From: Hygrocybe punicea
Lineage: Eukaryota; Basidiomycota; Agaricomycetes; Agaricales; Hygrophoraceae
DNA: 64,000 bases
Assembly (NCBI GenBank): GCA_963556145.1
Contig: OY744467.1
Location: 4,464,001-4,528,000 of the forward strand
Direction of reading: 5' to 3'
Shown here: in pieces, positions 52,398-64,000 of the stretch
How positions within the stretch are numbered: the stretch's first letter is position 1
Layout of the letters: each line of letters begins with the position of its first letter
Notes under the pieces: model-generated
What the model was told of the DNA's origin: nothing
The model's database searches: none
The model's input: only the letters and a program-made list of their open reading frames with translations
Made by a program: the position numbers and the translations under genes

Positions 52398-53277
52398 GGA
52401 TATGGATCTGGAGCGAGACTATGAGAGGCTAGGCTAAGGAAGGAGGGGAACAATTACTGGCCTTTCCGCAGATCCATGGCTCCGTAGTGAGCCAAGCATG
52501 CAGAAGGAACGAGGACAAGGCGGCTTACACAATGGTCACAGATATGTCACAGGGCGTGACCTCGCACCAATTTAGGCATGGCTGGGAGTACTTGCTTGTG
52601 CTTGTGCAGTCTTGTGCTTGTGCTTGTGCCAGAAAAGAGTGGATCATACCCGCCGACGAGTCGCTGAAGTTTTCCAGGTAGTTTTTCCGATTTCTTTGCA
52701 TTCCGGTCTGGGCGTGCCGTGTCTTACATGGAGGACGTTCTGCGGGAACATGTTCAACGAGGCTTGCGTTTATTTCTATATCCGCTCACTATTCAAAGGA
52801 CTGACTAAGCAAGATTCCAATTAGGGGTCAATTTCTGCTTGGCACAGCGATTTAAAATGAATATTTCTGGGGTCGCCTGCGACTGAAATAATTCCGGTAT
52901 GCTCTCCCAGTGATGCGCTTTCATGTGTTTGATCAAGGAGAGAGAAGATACGCTCAAGTCGACGCATGTGTTTTTGTCTACGAGGTCGAGGTGCAAGATA
53001 GCTGATCCTTGGGCAAGTAAACTGGACCTTGAAGCTTAAAGCTTAAAGCTTCAAGCTTCAAGGTTCAAGGTCCAGTTTACTTGCTACTCAGGCCCAAGGT
53101 ACATGTAGGATCTCGAGATTAGCTCAAGATCACCTGCAACCAAATGGGTAAATTTTTATTATTTAACCGCGGGTCCGACGTCCACTGCAGTCTCCCGACA
53201 GAATACGGCCACCGACGGTCTCGATCCCCCCTATATAGTACACAAACATGGAAAGATCTCGGTCTCGATCCCCCCCT
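52398..53277. repeat. Repeat-rich spacer with a 93-base palindrome and short direct repeats
   Basis: No gene is seen. A (CTTGTG)-rich tract lies near 52590-52628. At 53007-53099 is an imperfect palindrome: CCTTGGGC and GCAAGTAAACTGGACCTTGAA on the left are mirrored by TTCAAGGTCCAGTTTACTTGC and GCCCAAGG on the right. The centre is made of AAGCTTAAAGCTTCAAGCTT repeats. A 16-base unit CGGTCTCGATCCCCCC occurs at 53216 and again at 53260. The palindrome may be a remnant of a small non-autonomous element. Confidence 0.7.
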
Positions 53278-53413
53278 GAAAGTAAGAGTGGTTATATATA
53301 AAAAGAAATGTAGATCGGCGTGCGGAAGTGAATAAGCCGATCCACTCAGATCTGCTTATTCACTTCCGCACGCCGATCTACATTCTTTTTATATATAAAC
53401 CACTCTTACTTTC
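53278..53413. repeat. 136-base near-perfect inverted repeat abutting a gene
   Basis: Left arm 53278-53337 and right arm 53354-53413 are 60 bases each and complementary except for two single-base indels; the loop is 16 bases. Each arm contains TATATATAAA. The right-arm copy (53390-53399) lies about 60 bases before the ATG at 53459 and would serve as a TATA box or lie in the 5' leader. The complement stops abruptly at both ends, as for a small inserted element or foldback. Confidence 0.9.
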
Positions 53414-53458
53414 ACTACCCCTACACCCCCACCCAACATTCACCCCATCGGTGGCAAC

Positions 53459-54490
53459 ATGTACTTCTACTCCGATCCCACCAATCCGAACGCCCTCGAA
53501 TCCCCTCACTCCTGTATGCCCGCCCCCTCCCCATCCCGCCCCCGTCGACCCAAGCTTCACCGGAGAAATAAGACTTGGCCCCTAAGACGCACAATGCGCT
53601 TTGCTCCCGGGGAGGTGCTGGCCACCCTCGACTTTGTCACACCCCTCGCAGACATCTGCCGCGGTTGGGACCAGTCTGAAATAAACGCCGGTCGTCGCCT
53701 CGTCCGCTTCTTGAGTCTACAAGAGGGTCATCGCCTCATCGTCTCTTGCGAGCGTATCACACCAGACCAGTATCGCCCTTCCGACGCCGTAGTATCCTGC
53801 ATATACCGCGAAGAGGTCGACGACTTCTTCATCACTTCAGTCGATATCATTCACCTTCTCCAGAAATTGGTCGGCGAGGAATTCGCCGTCATGGAGAAGA
53901 ACCGTATTCGACGAAACCTAGAAGGCCTCCATCCAATCACCGTATCAAAGCACCGTCCCGGTGTCGAGGCATTCTTCCAACGCATCATGGACTTTCCCGA
54001 TCCAAAGCCTCGGAATATCGAAAAGGATCTCAAGGTTTTCCATTGGGCTTTGCTGTCCCAAGCCCTCTATAAAATCGTATCAAAATATGTACGTCCACCC
54101 GTCCCACTGGTCCTCAATAATTTCGTATCGCTTACTACCCCCGCCCCCCTTCCGCCTTGCGTTTAGTCCCTCTACAATTTCGAACAAGAGGAAGTGCAAT
54201 ACTCCCCTCTCCCACCCAGCGAAACAGAGACGTTTTCTCCCATATATATCGATCCCATTATCCAGGAAAGCACTTCGACCGGTTCTTGGGTCGACGATTT
54301 CACCCCGGACAGCAGTGAACCAGAGTTCAAAATGGAAAGTTATTTTGACGGTGGTGCATATGATTTTCAAGCCACCTTTGGCGAACCAGAGTGCAACAAG
54401 ACGGAAAGCTTCTTTGACGGCATTTATGATTTTCCAGCATTCACCTTCGACCCCCTTGCATTTCAGTCAGAGGGGGGATGGTGCATTTGA
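53459..54490 (+). CDS. DUF7082-like fungal regulator
   Basis: Two exons, 53459-54088 and 54167-54490, give 317 residues. The central domain (EINAGRRLVRFLSLQEGHRL, then SCIYREEVDDFFITSVDIIH, NRIRRNLEGLHPITVSKH, FFQRIMDFPDPKPRNIEKDL and KVFHWALLSQALYKIVSKY) is the helical domain seen in a set of fungal proteins, some of them regulators of differentiation (DUF7082). I name it from memory of the pattern. The C-terminus is acidic and aromatic with three similar short units (MESYFDGGAYDF, TESFFDGIYDF and a weaker one), like an activation region. Its start lies 46 bases after a large inverted repeat. Confidence 0.75.
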
Positions 54491-54698
54491 TGTCATTTTG
54501 TATACAGTAAGTAGTCTCCGAAATTATACCAGCAACTCCCCCCTGTATGTGTACCACTTCGACGGTGTTGTCGAGAATCCAGATTATTCAAAAATTAGCA
54601 AAACAACAACCGATTGAGGTATGGGACAAAAAACAAAAAACTACTGTATACTAATTCAAACATTGAAACCTGGTTAGTCAATATCAATCAATCAATAT

Positions 54699-57600
54699 TC
54701 AAGCGCGGCGTCGCCCAAAATTGAGACTGCCAAATCTCGAGAACCGTCCCTTCAGAGAGCCCATACTCCGATTGGTAGTCACCACCGATGCTCCAGACAC
54801 CTGAGAAGCAGACACTCCGTGTATTCCATTACCTACATTGACGAACGATTCGTGTGGAGACTCCGCAGACAAAGAATCACTCCCTCCGTTATCCCGAGGT
54901 CCCGATGACACCCCATTAATCCCGTGCCGAGCCAAGTGCGCCAGGTGTCGCTGCAACGGCGTTTTCGACGGCGTCGTCGCTTCAGAATTCACTTGGCTGC
55001 CGTCGCGAAGTGACTGGGGGGATACTGGGGGAGGTGTCAAGGCCGGACGACCTAGCTGTATCAACGGAACAGAAAACGGTGGCCGGTTGGTGGATGTAGT
55101 CGACATCGATCTCTTAAGAGATTGTTCGTAAAGCGATGGTTGATACTGGGATGACGTCGCCATATTGTCGGATCTCACAGAAGCAGATACCGTCACCTGA
55201 TCCGAGTCCGACATCCCATCGATAGCCAACCGTCGGATTTCCTCACGAAAGTTTTTCCGGAATAATTTCTCGAGTGTCTCGTGGAACGTCATGAATTCAT
55301 GAGCACACAATTGTCCGTGGAGCTTGAGGCAGCTATCGAAAACACGCACCTACACAAGACAATTCCAATCATTCAACAACCAGCACGAGTATCATTATCA
55401 CGCACATGCTCATCAATGGCTGCCTTCAACTTCTCTACTATGTCTGCTCTCTCCGGATACTTGGTGACGTAATCCGGACTGAAAAAAACTGATCGATATG
55501 ACGCAACCCCAGTATTGTCCACCACATTGTTGAGGGTCGTTGCTAGGGCATTAGTCGACACGTCCTGGCCTGTCTTGGCGAGCGCCGAATATTTGACGTT
55601 CAACCCTGTCAGCTCTTTGGTGTGTTGCTCCACTTCGTTGAGCGCATTCTCTACAGGGGTAATCTCAAGCACCTCCATCGCCACAACTTCCGAGCGACGA
55701 AGCACTGTCGGAAAAGTCTCTTCCGTTGTGAAGTAGGTCCTTTCAAGCCAGATCTCTTCCTTTCCGTCACGAGTTTCTTTTGGTAGGGGACGAGAGCAGC
55801 TAAAAAAATTGATGGCGCTGTTACATTCATTGTCGAATAATCAGTTTGCTTGGTCGTCGTCTGCATTGAAATGCAGCCTACCTATGCTCATAGTACGTGC
55901 GAACCGTCACGGGGACGTCAGGATTAGTGAAGATGGAAAGTGACCGATTTGGCTCTGGAGTGACGGCGGTACATTGAATGCATTGGTCATTACCGAATCG
56001 AATGTCGACAGGTGGATCTCCCATTGTCTTGAGCAATTGTGCGCCAGGATGCTTGTTTAGCATTCTTTCACAAAACGCCCCGAATTTCTCCCATTCGTAT
56101 CCACGGTACTAAACGAACAGATTGAAATTTGCGTATAGGAAGGCAAAAAAAAAGAAAGAAAAAAACAGACGACGTACGATGAATTGTTTGCCTCTAATGG
56201 CGACGGGGAAATTACCGTAAAAAGCAACCCTGTAGTAGTCTGGATAGTACCGTTGCTCTGAAACGATGCGCTCCAGAAGTGTCGCTTCATGGCGAAGAAT
56301 CTGCGATAATCGAGTACTTGGAGTATAATGAGTATCGGCCTGTGACGCCGAACAGTGCACGTACTAATTAAATGTGATCTCTGCATGCTGATAAGCTAAT
56401 TCCTTACAGATCTCAATCGCGCTCTCCCAAGCTTTCCCTTTCCCAAGATAGTCCAATATGAAGAGGCAGAGTGTTTCCTTGCGCTGGAACTGGGACTCCT
56501 GAGGCAACCCAAGATCTTCCATTGGTGGCAGGAATGAATTTTGGTCCCATTCGTGGAGATCAGAGTGCAACTTCAAAGTGAGTGCCGCCTCGACGTGATT
56601 TTGAGATTGAAGATGCATCTGCGTAGGTGTCAGCGCCAGACCCATGAGGGCAGTGTAAATCTTCGCACGTTGACGAGCTGATGAACGTATTTGATATAGA
56701 TCTCGTCACGTCCTATTCTACGGATGAAATTCATGAGCCGTAACTTTCGTAACCCCAGTCAGTCATCGATTTAAATCACGGGATGACTGTACACACCGTA
56801 GCAATGACGCGATCGTCAGAGTATTCTTCGCCCTCTGGCAGCGCTCGCACACTGAGTAACAGTTCGAGGAACAAATCGACCGAGTCCAGGAAATTTGAAA
56901 CACGTTCGCGCAACTGTTCATCAACTTCGGATGAATCAAACAGATGCCGGAGTTGACCAACAAAGAACGCTCGGGAGATATCATCGCCTTTGCTGTCTGA
57001 CATGAATAAAGAATCTAGCCTGGTCACAAGGGCATTCTCAATCTCGTCAAAGTTGTCCGACTGGTGATATTCTGCGACTATCATGCTATAAAGGATCTGG
57101 ACGGCGTTATTCCGCAGCTGGTCGTGGTGACTCAGACATAAGTTGACAACATGACCAACAAGAGAATTGAGGAAGACTTGATAACCCTGGTGATGAATCA
57201 TGGGTTGAGATACAGACCAGAAATAGGTGGATCTACTTGCCCCATATCTCGTAACGGCCCCAGTATTTGTTGATACATGTTCGGGCCATCCAAGAGCCAC
57301 CCAGAGTCGCAGTAAGATTGTCGCACCTTCGCCACGGATATCACCAGCAAGTCGCCATACGGCACGACGTTTCTGGTGGGCGTAGCCATTTGATATTCTG
57401 TAGGGGGATACCCGTAGAAACGACACACCTGAGGACTAAATTCTTCAATGACCAGCTGTTCTGATGATAAAAGCTTGAGTAACATGTAAAATCCTTCTTT
57501 CCATAAGTTTGAGTCGAATTGACTTTCGGATTCCTGGTCTGGGATGAAGTCTCGCTCCAGTATGGTGGCAACGGGGTCCATCATCTTGATCAGAACTTTA

Positions 57601-60600
57601 TGAGCGAGTATATTGACATTTAGCCAATACCTTGGGAAAGCATCGTTTTCCAGGATCGAAGTAGCAGCTTTGAAAAATTGTGATAGAAGGGTGACAAACT
57701 TGTCCTTGCCTTCAATTTCGAGGCTCGAATCCAGAAAGTTGAGGATAAACTTTTTGGGAGATGACAAGATAAGAACCAAGAACACTATTGCGGTTTCACC
57801 CAAACCAGGGTTGAAAAGAGCCTCGCCCTCTCTCGGAATTGGGGATTTTTGTCCTAGTCCGGAGCCCTTAGGAAGGCAGGCAACTAGTGAGAACGGATAT
57901 GATTCCGGGAACGTCACTGGGATAGGGGCTATCACGGTTGCTGGGGATCGAGTGCGCTCAACTGCTCGCCGAAGATCAGGGCTTTGAAATTCCCGATACG
58001 ATTCCAACAGCCTTACAAAACGGTCAAGGTGCGTGACGGCTTCGTAAAATAGCTACGTACCTGGGTAAGAGTGGTAAGAGGCTCTCAACATTATCTTGCT
58101 CCTGCCGGTACGTGTGGCGGTCAGCAATGATAGCGGGGGACACCAAATTCTGTTGCAATTTGTCCAACATCACCGCGATAATGGTAACGCAGAGGCGGAC
58201 ACTCTCCAGCCAGCTCACGCGTGCGGCATCACGGGTGCTTTCTGAATCGTTGGCGTTCAGATGGAAATATTCATCGAATCGACCAAAATGCGGCCTGATC
58301 CAACTGACGACGGCTTCAACCAACAGCGGGCGAGACTGCGGATGGTCGAACAGAAAGCCCTTAACGATTTGTAGGTACATAATAAGCTTCCAGATAATCA
58401 TTTTCCCCTTGCCGGTTACAACGGCATTGGCAAAAGTGGTGGCAATGGTCACAAGCTCAACAGTACCGAAGATTTTGGCCAATTCTGGGAGAATGGAGGT
58501 GAAATGTTGGAGGGCGATGGTTTGCGTCCCGATGATTGACGGCGGGGTGGTCGTCGCCATCATGCGTGTAATCTCCGTAAGGTGTGAGCGTAAGTCGCGT
58601 TTGAAGGTCGTCTCAAGGTGTTCTGCTGTCGCACCTCCACCCATGCTAAGCTCTTTCACCTTCTGCAGTTCCCGCGATCGAGCAATGAACTTGAAGATGT
58701 AATGCCAAACTTTGAGGGCGGCACGCAAAGGAAATGCGGTTTCATTTGCTGTCGGATTGACGAGAAGGCGGTTCATGGAACGTATCATGTGTGACGAGGC
58801 GGCGGCACAGTTGAAATGTTTCTCAATATAAACATCCAAGACAGGCTGAAAATTGCTGAATCGACGATCCTGGACGATACCAAGGACGGTAACAAGGGCA
58901 TTAAACACCAGATCATCCATCTCGTCCGATTGATTGTTCTGGGAGACCAAGATGCCGAAAAGGGTGTCAAAAATATCACGGAGAAACTTGACGATCTCCA
59001 CCTCTCCCACAAATGTGAATTTGGTGAGTATCGTAGATAGCAGCTCTTTATCTCCCAGCTTCTCCCAACTCAGCAACTTGAGGAGAACCGGGTTTTGGGT
59101 AAACTTGGTGGAACAAAGCGATGATCGAATCGTCAGGGTATCCTTGATCGGCGGTGCTATTTTCAGCATCTCAGGTGGAACAAAAATATCTGTCTTTGGA
59201 CCGGAAAGTAGCCAGGGAGTCGCTGCAAGATACGTATCCGGCGTTAATTGACTCAGTTTATCAGCACGGTAAAGAATCAGGACATGGCTTCCATCTTCGA
59301 CGAAAGCTCGGTTGTCGGGGAAAAGGGGCTGAAACGCGAATGCGAATGGACGATCCACTATTTCAGAGCCCAGGCGATTGGCGGGTTTCTCCCTTCCATG
59401 ACGATTCCGAAATGTGAAGAATAGGTGCCACTGGGGGATACCCTGGAGTGGGAGCTGAAGTTTGATGAGTTCACCAAAAGTTGGTTGATTACATCGTTGA
59501 AAAACCATCGAGTGAAACTGTGTCATCAGCGGCTCTCCGCTGCCTTGAGAGATTATACCTTCGATTTGTCGTCCGTCTTGATCCCTGACCTCGACAGTCA
59601 CTTGCACATTGTTGGATGCCGGCCCCATCTGGCCTCGGAGGTTGGCAACACTCAGCCGACCAGCCCCCCCATGCGAACCGGAGAAATCGCCACTCCATAA
59701 TTTGATATAAAGTTCGTTCCGTACGTCACCCGGGAACACCACGTCAGGAAATCCCAAGCGCAACGTCAGTGGAGTGTCTTGCAGCAAGGAGGTGTTCTCC
59801 CTGACGATGGTAGGTGCATCGCCGTGGAAAATTTTGATCGATAATGCCAGCATTTCTGCCCTGTATACTCATAATCTCAGGGTCAGGTTACTTGATCCTC
59901 GGCATAAAGGACCTACCTGGGTGATTTCTCAAACTCCTTGCCATTATTAGCAATAATATCTTGATGGAGCATTGAGAAGAGGGCCTCATTGGTAGGAATA
60001 AATATTGGCATGGTATGTTCGCGAGAAGGCGATACGTCTGCTTGTTCTGATGCCATCTGGCTAAGTTGGGTGAGCTCGAGAACTGCGCAACCAAAAGGCC
60101 GTCGGAACTGCACGGGCAAATCACTAGGGATGACGGTGCGAACGCTGATTGGTGTTGTGGGACTATAGGCAGAATTCAAGGTTGCGGAATCGCTGGGGAC
60201 AGAATCGGTACGCAGGGAGGTTTCGGATCCACGTTTCCCGACCTCCGAATAAGAACTAGAGCTCAGGTTGCCACCGATCTTCAACGACCCGTTCCTAACA
60301 ATTCGACAAACCAAGTAGATTGGGTCTTGAACATCTGATTGCGCCAGATCGGCAAACAAAGTGCGAATTCGAGCCGAGGGATCACGCGCAAGAACGCCAT
60401 TATGGTTTAGCACTGCACAAAAGTCTTCGGTAACAAAACGGGTCTCGGCTTTGTTGTAGAGCGAGAAGAATAGTTCAGCTGTTTCGCCGGGTGAGCAGGG
60501 AGAGGCAACGAAAGCACGTAAATCGAGGAAAATATGATAGAACTTTGCAGAGCTTTTCGAAGGAGCAGAATTGAGGCTACCTGCAGAACGAGAGTCTTTG

Positions 60601-61908
60601 ATGCGGGGGTACGGAAAGGCAGAGTGTGCCGGAGTTGGAGTGGGGGAAGGACCAACAGAGACATAGTCAGTGTTGGGACCAAGCGTGTGTGGCTTGTTCG
60701 TCAAATCACCCGAAATATTTGAGTAGGCCAAGGACGTCTGCATAGCATACATCCTTACGGCGCTAACCCAACTCCGAGAATCAATCTCTCCTTCCACGTC
60801 TACTGTGACCAAACCCCCCCATGTCGGGTGGCGTACAATGACATCCAGACCCTGGACAATGTTGCCACTGACTAGTCTCCCCACGCAGTCTCGCCGTAAA
60901 TTAACTGTTTCTTCTGCGCTGAGCGTTTGAGCAAGCAGTTGCCGCCGACCAAGGTGCAGAGCCTCAATATGATCTCGAACCATGTGGAAAAGCTTGTAGT
61001 CACGTCTCGCGAGGTATTGAAACATCAACGTGTGCCATTCGCGCAACGCCGAAGCAATCTCATCAATGATGGGTTGCGACGCTCCCGAGGCGGTGTCATC
61101 TCCCGATTTAAGTGAAGGACGAGGAGGTAATGGCTTGATCACCTGAGAGTCAGCGGGTGAAGAAGCACGAGAGCGTAAACTGATGGAGTACACTGGCAAA
61201 GCCGCTCTGGATGAATTTGCTTGATCCGGCCGAGGCCCGAGTTTAAAGGCCTTCCGAGGGCCATCAGAGTCGTCGTCGTCTTCCCTCAGGCCATCCATAC
61301 CCGCGCCAACCCTATCTTTGCTGGACAGCAGCGAGTACGCATCGTGTGCAGCTGTATTTCCATTCACACCAACGTCCAAAGCAGCGGCAACATCAGGGAG
61401 TCGGCCTTCAGCATCAGAAAGCTCGTCCCGGACATAAATATGAGAAGCTGGGAAGATACCGATGAAAACTTGTTGTGGTTCCTCAGTCTTGACTGGTGCT
61501 TTTGCATGCGCAGAAGATGATTGGTCCGCTGATAATGACCACGTAACAGGTGGGCGTCGCGTCGTGCAAACAACGTAACTACAGCATATGCATGGATCAG
61601 TAGAGGATCGAGAGAAATCTATGACATTTTCGATGAATGACATACCCTCTATACCATGTTCCTTCAACCTCTTTGGCTCGGGGTGTATATTTCTCAAACG
61701 CGTAGACCTCATCCCCAACTTCTAGCGAAACAACATCTCTGTGAACCAAATGATCGTCTGCTGAAGCTTCGGTGACCGTTGACAAGCGGTTGCGATGAGA
61801 TATTCTTGTGTCTCTGCGTGCCGGCGACAGTGGATGGACGGCATATCCGTATACAATCAGCGGCAAAGGTTCCCAGACACCCTTCCGTTGTCCAGCGACC
61901 ATGGTCAT
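54699..61908 (-). CDS. DCK1: DOCK-family Rho/Rac guanine nucleotide exchange factor (Dck1-like)
   Basis: A 7.2 kb multi-exon gene of about 2,000 residues. An SH3-like start (VVSLEVGDEVYAFEKY, then GTWYRGYVVCTTRRPP) spans an intron near 61.6 kb. After a long helical region comes the C2-like DHR-1 domain (RNELYIKLWSGDFSG, FHSMVFQRCNQPTFGELIKL, HLFFTFRNRHGREKP) around 59.3-59.8 kb. The DHR-2 catalytic half includes ALTLKLHSDLHEWD, YYRVAFYGNFPVAIRGKQFI, GYEWEKFGAFCERML and EFMTFHETLEKLFRKNFREE. The tail is Ser/Pro-rich and ends SLNFGRRRA. In yeast Dck1 works with Lmo1 on Rho5; in filamentous fungi it acts on Rac. An inner ATG at 61902 is also possible. Confidence 0.92.
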
Positions 61909-62338
61909 TGGAGCGAAAAGGAGCAGGAATCGCTCGATTTGTGTTCACAACTTCGTATAACTGCCGAGGCGCTCAAGAAGAGTTGAATTTCGAAGCTTTT
62001 GAGTTCTGAACCTTGTTTTGAGAGAAGCTGCGAATCCAAGTGACGTTGGAGTGTTCGAGGAGAAGTAGAGTATTAAGGGCCAGAGAACAGCGAAGAGCTT
62101 GGGAACTTGAGTTATGTACAGCCAGGGTCACTTTTTTCTTCAATTTGATTTTCTCTGTGCCTAGGTCTGGGCGTCTATTTCTGACTCTGCAAGGACAACT
62201 TTCACCTACAACAATTCCAGTAGCTCAGAATTCACCTCTGAAAATTTGCTTAACCACCGGGGCAATGATTTCATCAACTTATTAGAGCCCGGTTGTGAGG
62301 ATAAACTTATCGGGGCTTTGCTCCAACGTTACGCTAGC
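61909..62338. other. Divergent promoter region between DOCK and DASH-like genes
   Basis: 430 bases between divergent starts. A frame open from 62246 lies ahead of and in frame with the chosen start at 62339, but its sequence is not family-like. Nothing else is seen. Confidence 0.55.
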
Positions 62339-64000
62339 ATGGCTTCACTCTCCGACCAGATAGACCGTCTGTCGCGTAACGCAAAATCTATCCAGTCCAT
62401 TGTGGCGAACATTGGAGTTTTAGACAACGACAATCGTACCAGAACCAGAATCGCAGGACCTTTTACTCACGCCGTCTTGTATAAACCTTTGGGCGATCTC
62501 ATTCGCGACGTCGATCCGTCGGAACTCGGCCTTTTCAATCTTGTTACCCCATCCGGTTCCGCACATCGCGCTAATGAAAGAGACGAAAGAGGGGCCATTA
62601 CCGAAATTTCACGAGTGGAGTTTCCAGGCGCGACTCCTCTCCGACAGCCGGTTAGGAGAGACGAAACACAGAAATCTAAGGAACTAGAGCCGGAAGTATT
62701 TGCTCAGGCTGCTTTGAAGTACCTTGAACGCTAGTGAGTTCGATGTGGAACATTACAGTCATTATCATGACTATCTTATCAATTCACAGCGAGCCTATTA
62801 GACCTATGCCACGAGCACACGCTCGGGTTACGTCCATCATAGAGCAAGTTGCTGCTGTCCGAGACAGCATGAATACGCTGGGCGATACATTACATAAAGT
62901 GAGTCCTTCTACATAACCCGTCTTCGTCACATAACCATCAAAATGTAGACCGTGAACGCAAACACTCATATTTCTCCCAAAGATAAGGCAGACGACGAAG
63001 AATGCCGGATACAAGAGATACAATCGAGAATTATTGAACTCAAACAGCGGGTGTGTCTGACTCCTCACCGGTCTGTTGTCGTCCATTGACTCGCTGGTAT
63101 AGAAAGAGGTGGTCTTAAAACAACGCCGGAGTCCGGGCAGCAAATTCCTTCGCTCGAGTCGGGTAATCTCGCAGCAAAAACTGAAAGGAAAGCCATCGCA
63201 TGCCTCTGCGTCATCTTCCAAGCACGATGCTCGCGAGGATGCGTTCTGGAACACTCCAGCGGAAACTGCACGAACCTTCCGTTTTGACAATTTACTCGTG
63301 GATGAGCTTTCTGATCTCGGCAATGTGTCAGTGTCGTTCGCGAGTCCAATTCCTCAAGCTCGTTTTGTGTTCAGTCACCCTTCTCAAGGTGCCGAACCTT
63401 TAGAATCAACCGTGGAGAAGCCCCCACATAGCCCCCACGACATTATTTCAGATGTCCAATCAGACACGCAGGATCCCGAGGAAGTAGAGGGCGAAGAAGC
63501 TGACAGTGGAGAACAAGATGAGAATACGATTGTGTTAAAGAAAATCCCTCCACATACACCCGAATCCGCTCCTTCATCTCCTTCAGCTATCCCTGGAGAT
63601 GAATTAGAGTCACCAACGCCCGGGCCCGCTTACGCCCGGCCCCCAAAGCTCAAAGTCAAAGTCAAGGTAAATAGCGAAGTTGAACGTATCGTGGTGAGTA
63701 GAATCCCACATCGCCACTCCCAACTGTTAATCTATCAATTCTTTTCCAGGCTAAAATATGGACCACTGTTGGTGAAATTATTATGCCAGGGAACCCTTTC
63801 TCTCTATCCGGATCTGGTGACACCCCGCCTCGAGCAAAGGAAACGATGTATGTATCTTGAAGATTCAGATCCTCTTCGGGTCCAAACCTTATTCTCTCGT
63901 TGATTTTAGCGCATATCTTCACTCCATATCTGTCCAAACTCCAGCAACTTCATCTCCATCGGTGTCCAGTGAATCCTCTCTGTCAACTTTCGCTAGAGGT
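62339..64000 (+). CDS. SPC34: DASH complex subunit Spc34-like protein (partial, continues off the right edge)
   Basis: From ATG 62339 the protein reads MASLSDQIDRLSRNAKSI, then AGPFTHAVLYKPLGDLIRDV and DPSELGLFNLV. This follows the Spc34 pattern in which a PFTNAIL..ITSLIRDTEPHE..LF block is conserved. DASH subunits couple kinetochores to microtubules. Exons join in phase through GTGAGT donors near 62734 and 62900 (EPIRPMPRAHARVTSIIEQV follows), with an intron near 63053-63105. A long Ser/Pro/Glu-rich part follows, then KIWTTVGEIIMPGNPFSLSG and, after another intron, AYLHSISVQTPATSSP up to the window end. The protein is longer than yeast Spc34, so the name is likely but not certain. Confidence 0.65.

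Overview
This 64 kb window comes from a nuclear genome of a filamentous basidiomycete, most probably a mushroom-forming agaricomycete. The genes are compact and carry many short introns of about 45-80 bases, with GT..AG and a few GC..AG borders. The protein set is typical of that group: SET9, Snl1-like BAG, Pbs2, FIT, Erd1, DASH and DOCK proteins, and Con-6. I did not recognise a species. I rebuilt exons by eye from splice signals and reading frame. Where exon lengths are given they sum to whole codons.

Left part (1-8.8 kb): the 5' part of a SET9 H4K20 methyltransferase gene runs off the left edge, followed by a complete six-exon ribosomal protein S8 gene. About 6 kb then holds no confident gene, only exon-like pieces and possible relics. 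Middle-left (8.8-28 kb) contains two gene pairs in opposite orientations. Two UDP-glucose pyrophosphorylase genes (UGP) lie tail to tail. Two Cdc1/Ted1-type metallophosphoesterase genes face outward on either side of a block with a complex I subunit, a large unrecognised disordered protein, CPA1 (arginine-pathway carbamoyl-phosphate synthase small chain, preceded by a spliced arginine-attenuator uORF) and a BSD-domain protein. The plus-strand phosphoesterase keeps its reading frame and intron positions but has lost two conserved histidines of the metal site.

Middle (28-45.6 kb): housekeeping genes lie close together. They are a FIT lipid-droplet protein, HEM2, an F-box protein, Erd1, Snu23, cytosolic isoleucyl-tRNA synthetase, a Ubl-BAG co-chaperone, the HOG-pathway MAPKK Pbs2, a Con-6 protein and a KAP-like tyrosine phosphatase. 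HEM2 and the F-box gene have only 42 bases between start codons.

Right part (45.7-64 kb): SKI3 (Ski complex TPR subunit), a LETM1-domain mitochondrial protein and a repeat-rich 1 kb spacer come first. The spacer ends in a near-perfect 136-base inverted repeat just upstream of a DUF7082-like gene. A 7.2 kb DOCK-family GEF gene and a DASH/Spc34-like gene that runs off the right edge complete the window. Apart from the two duplicated pairs, neighbouring genes show no common pathway; this is ordinary core-genome gene order with one unusual duplicated region.
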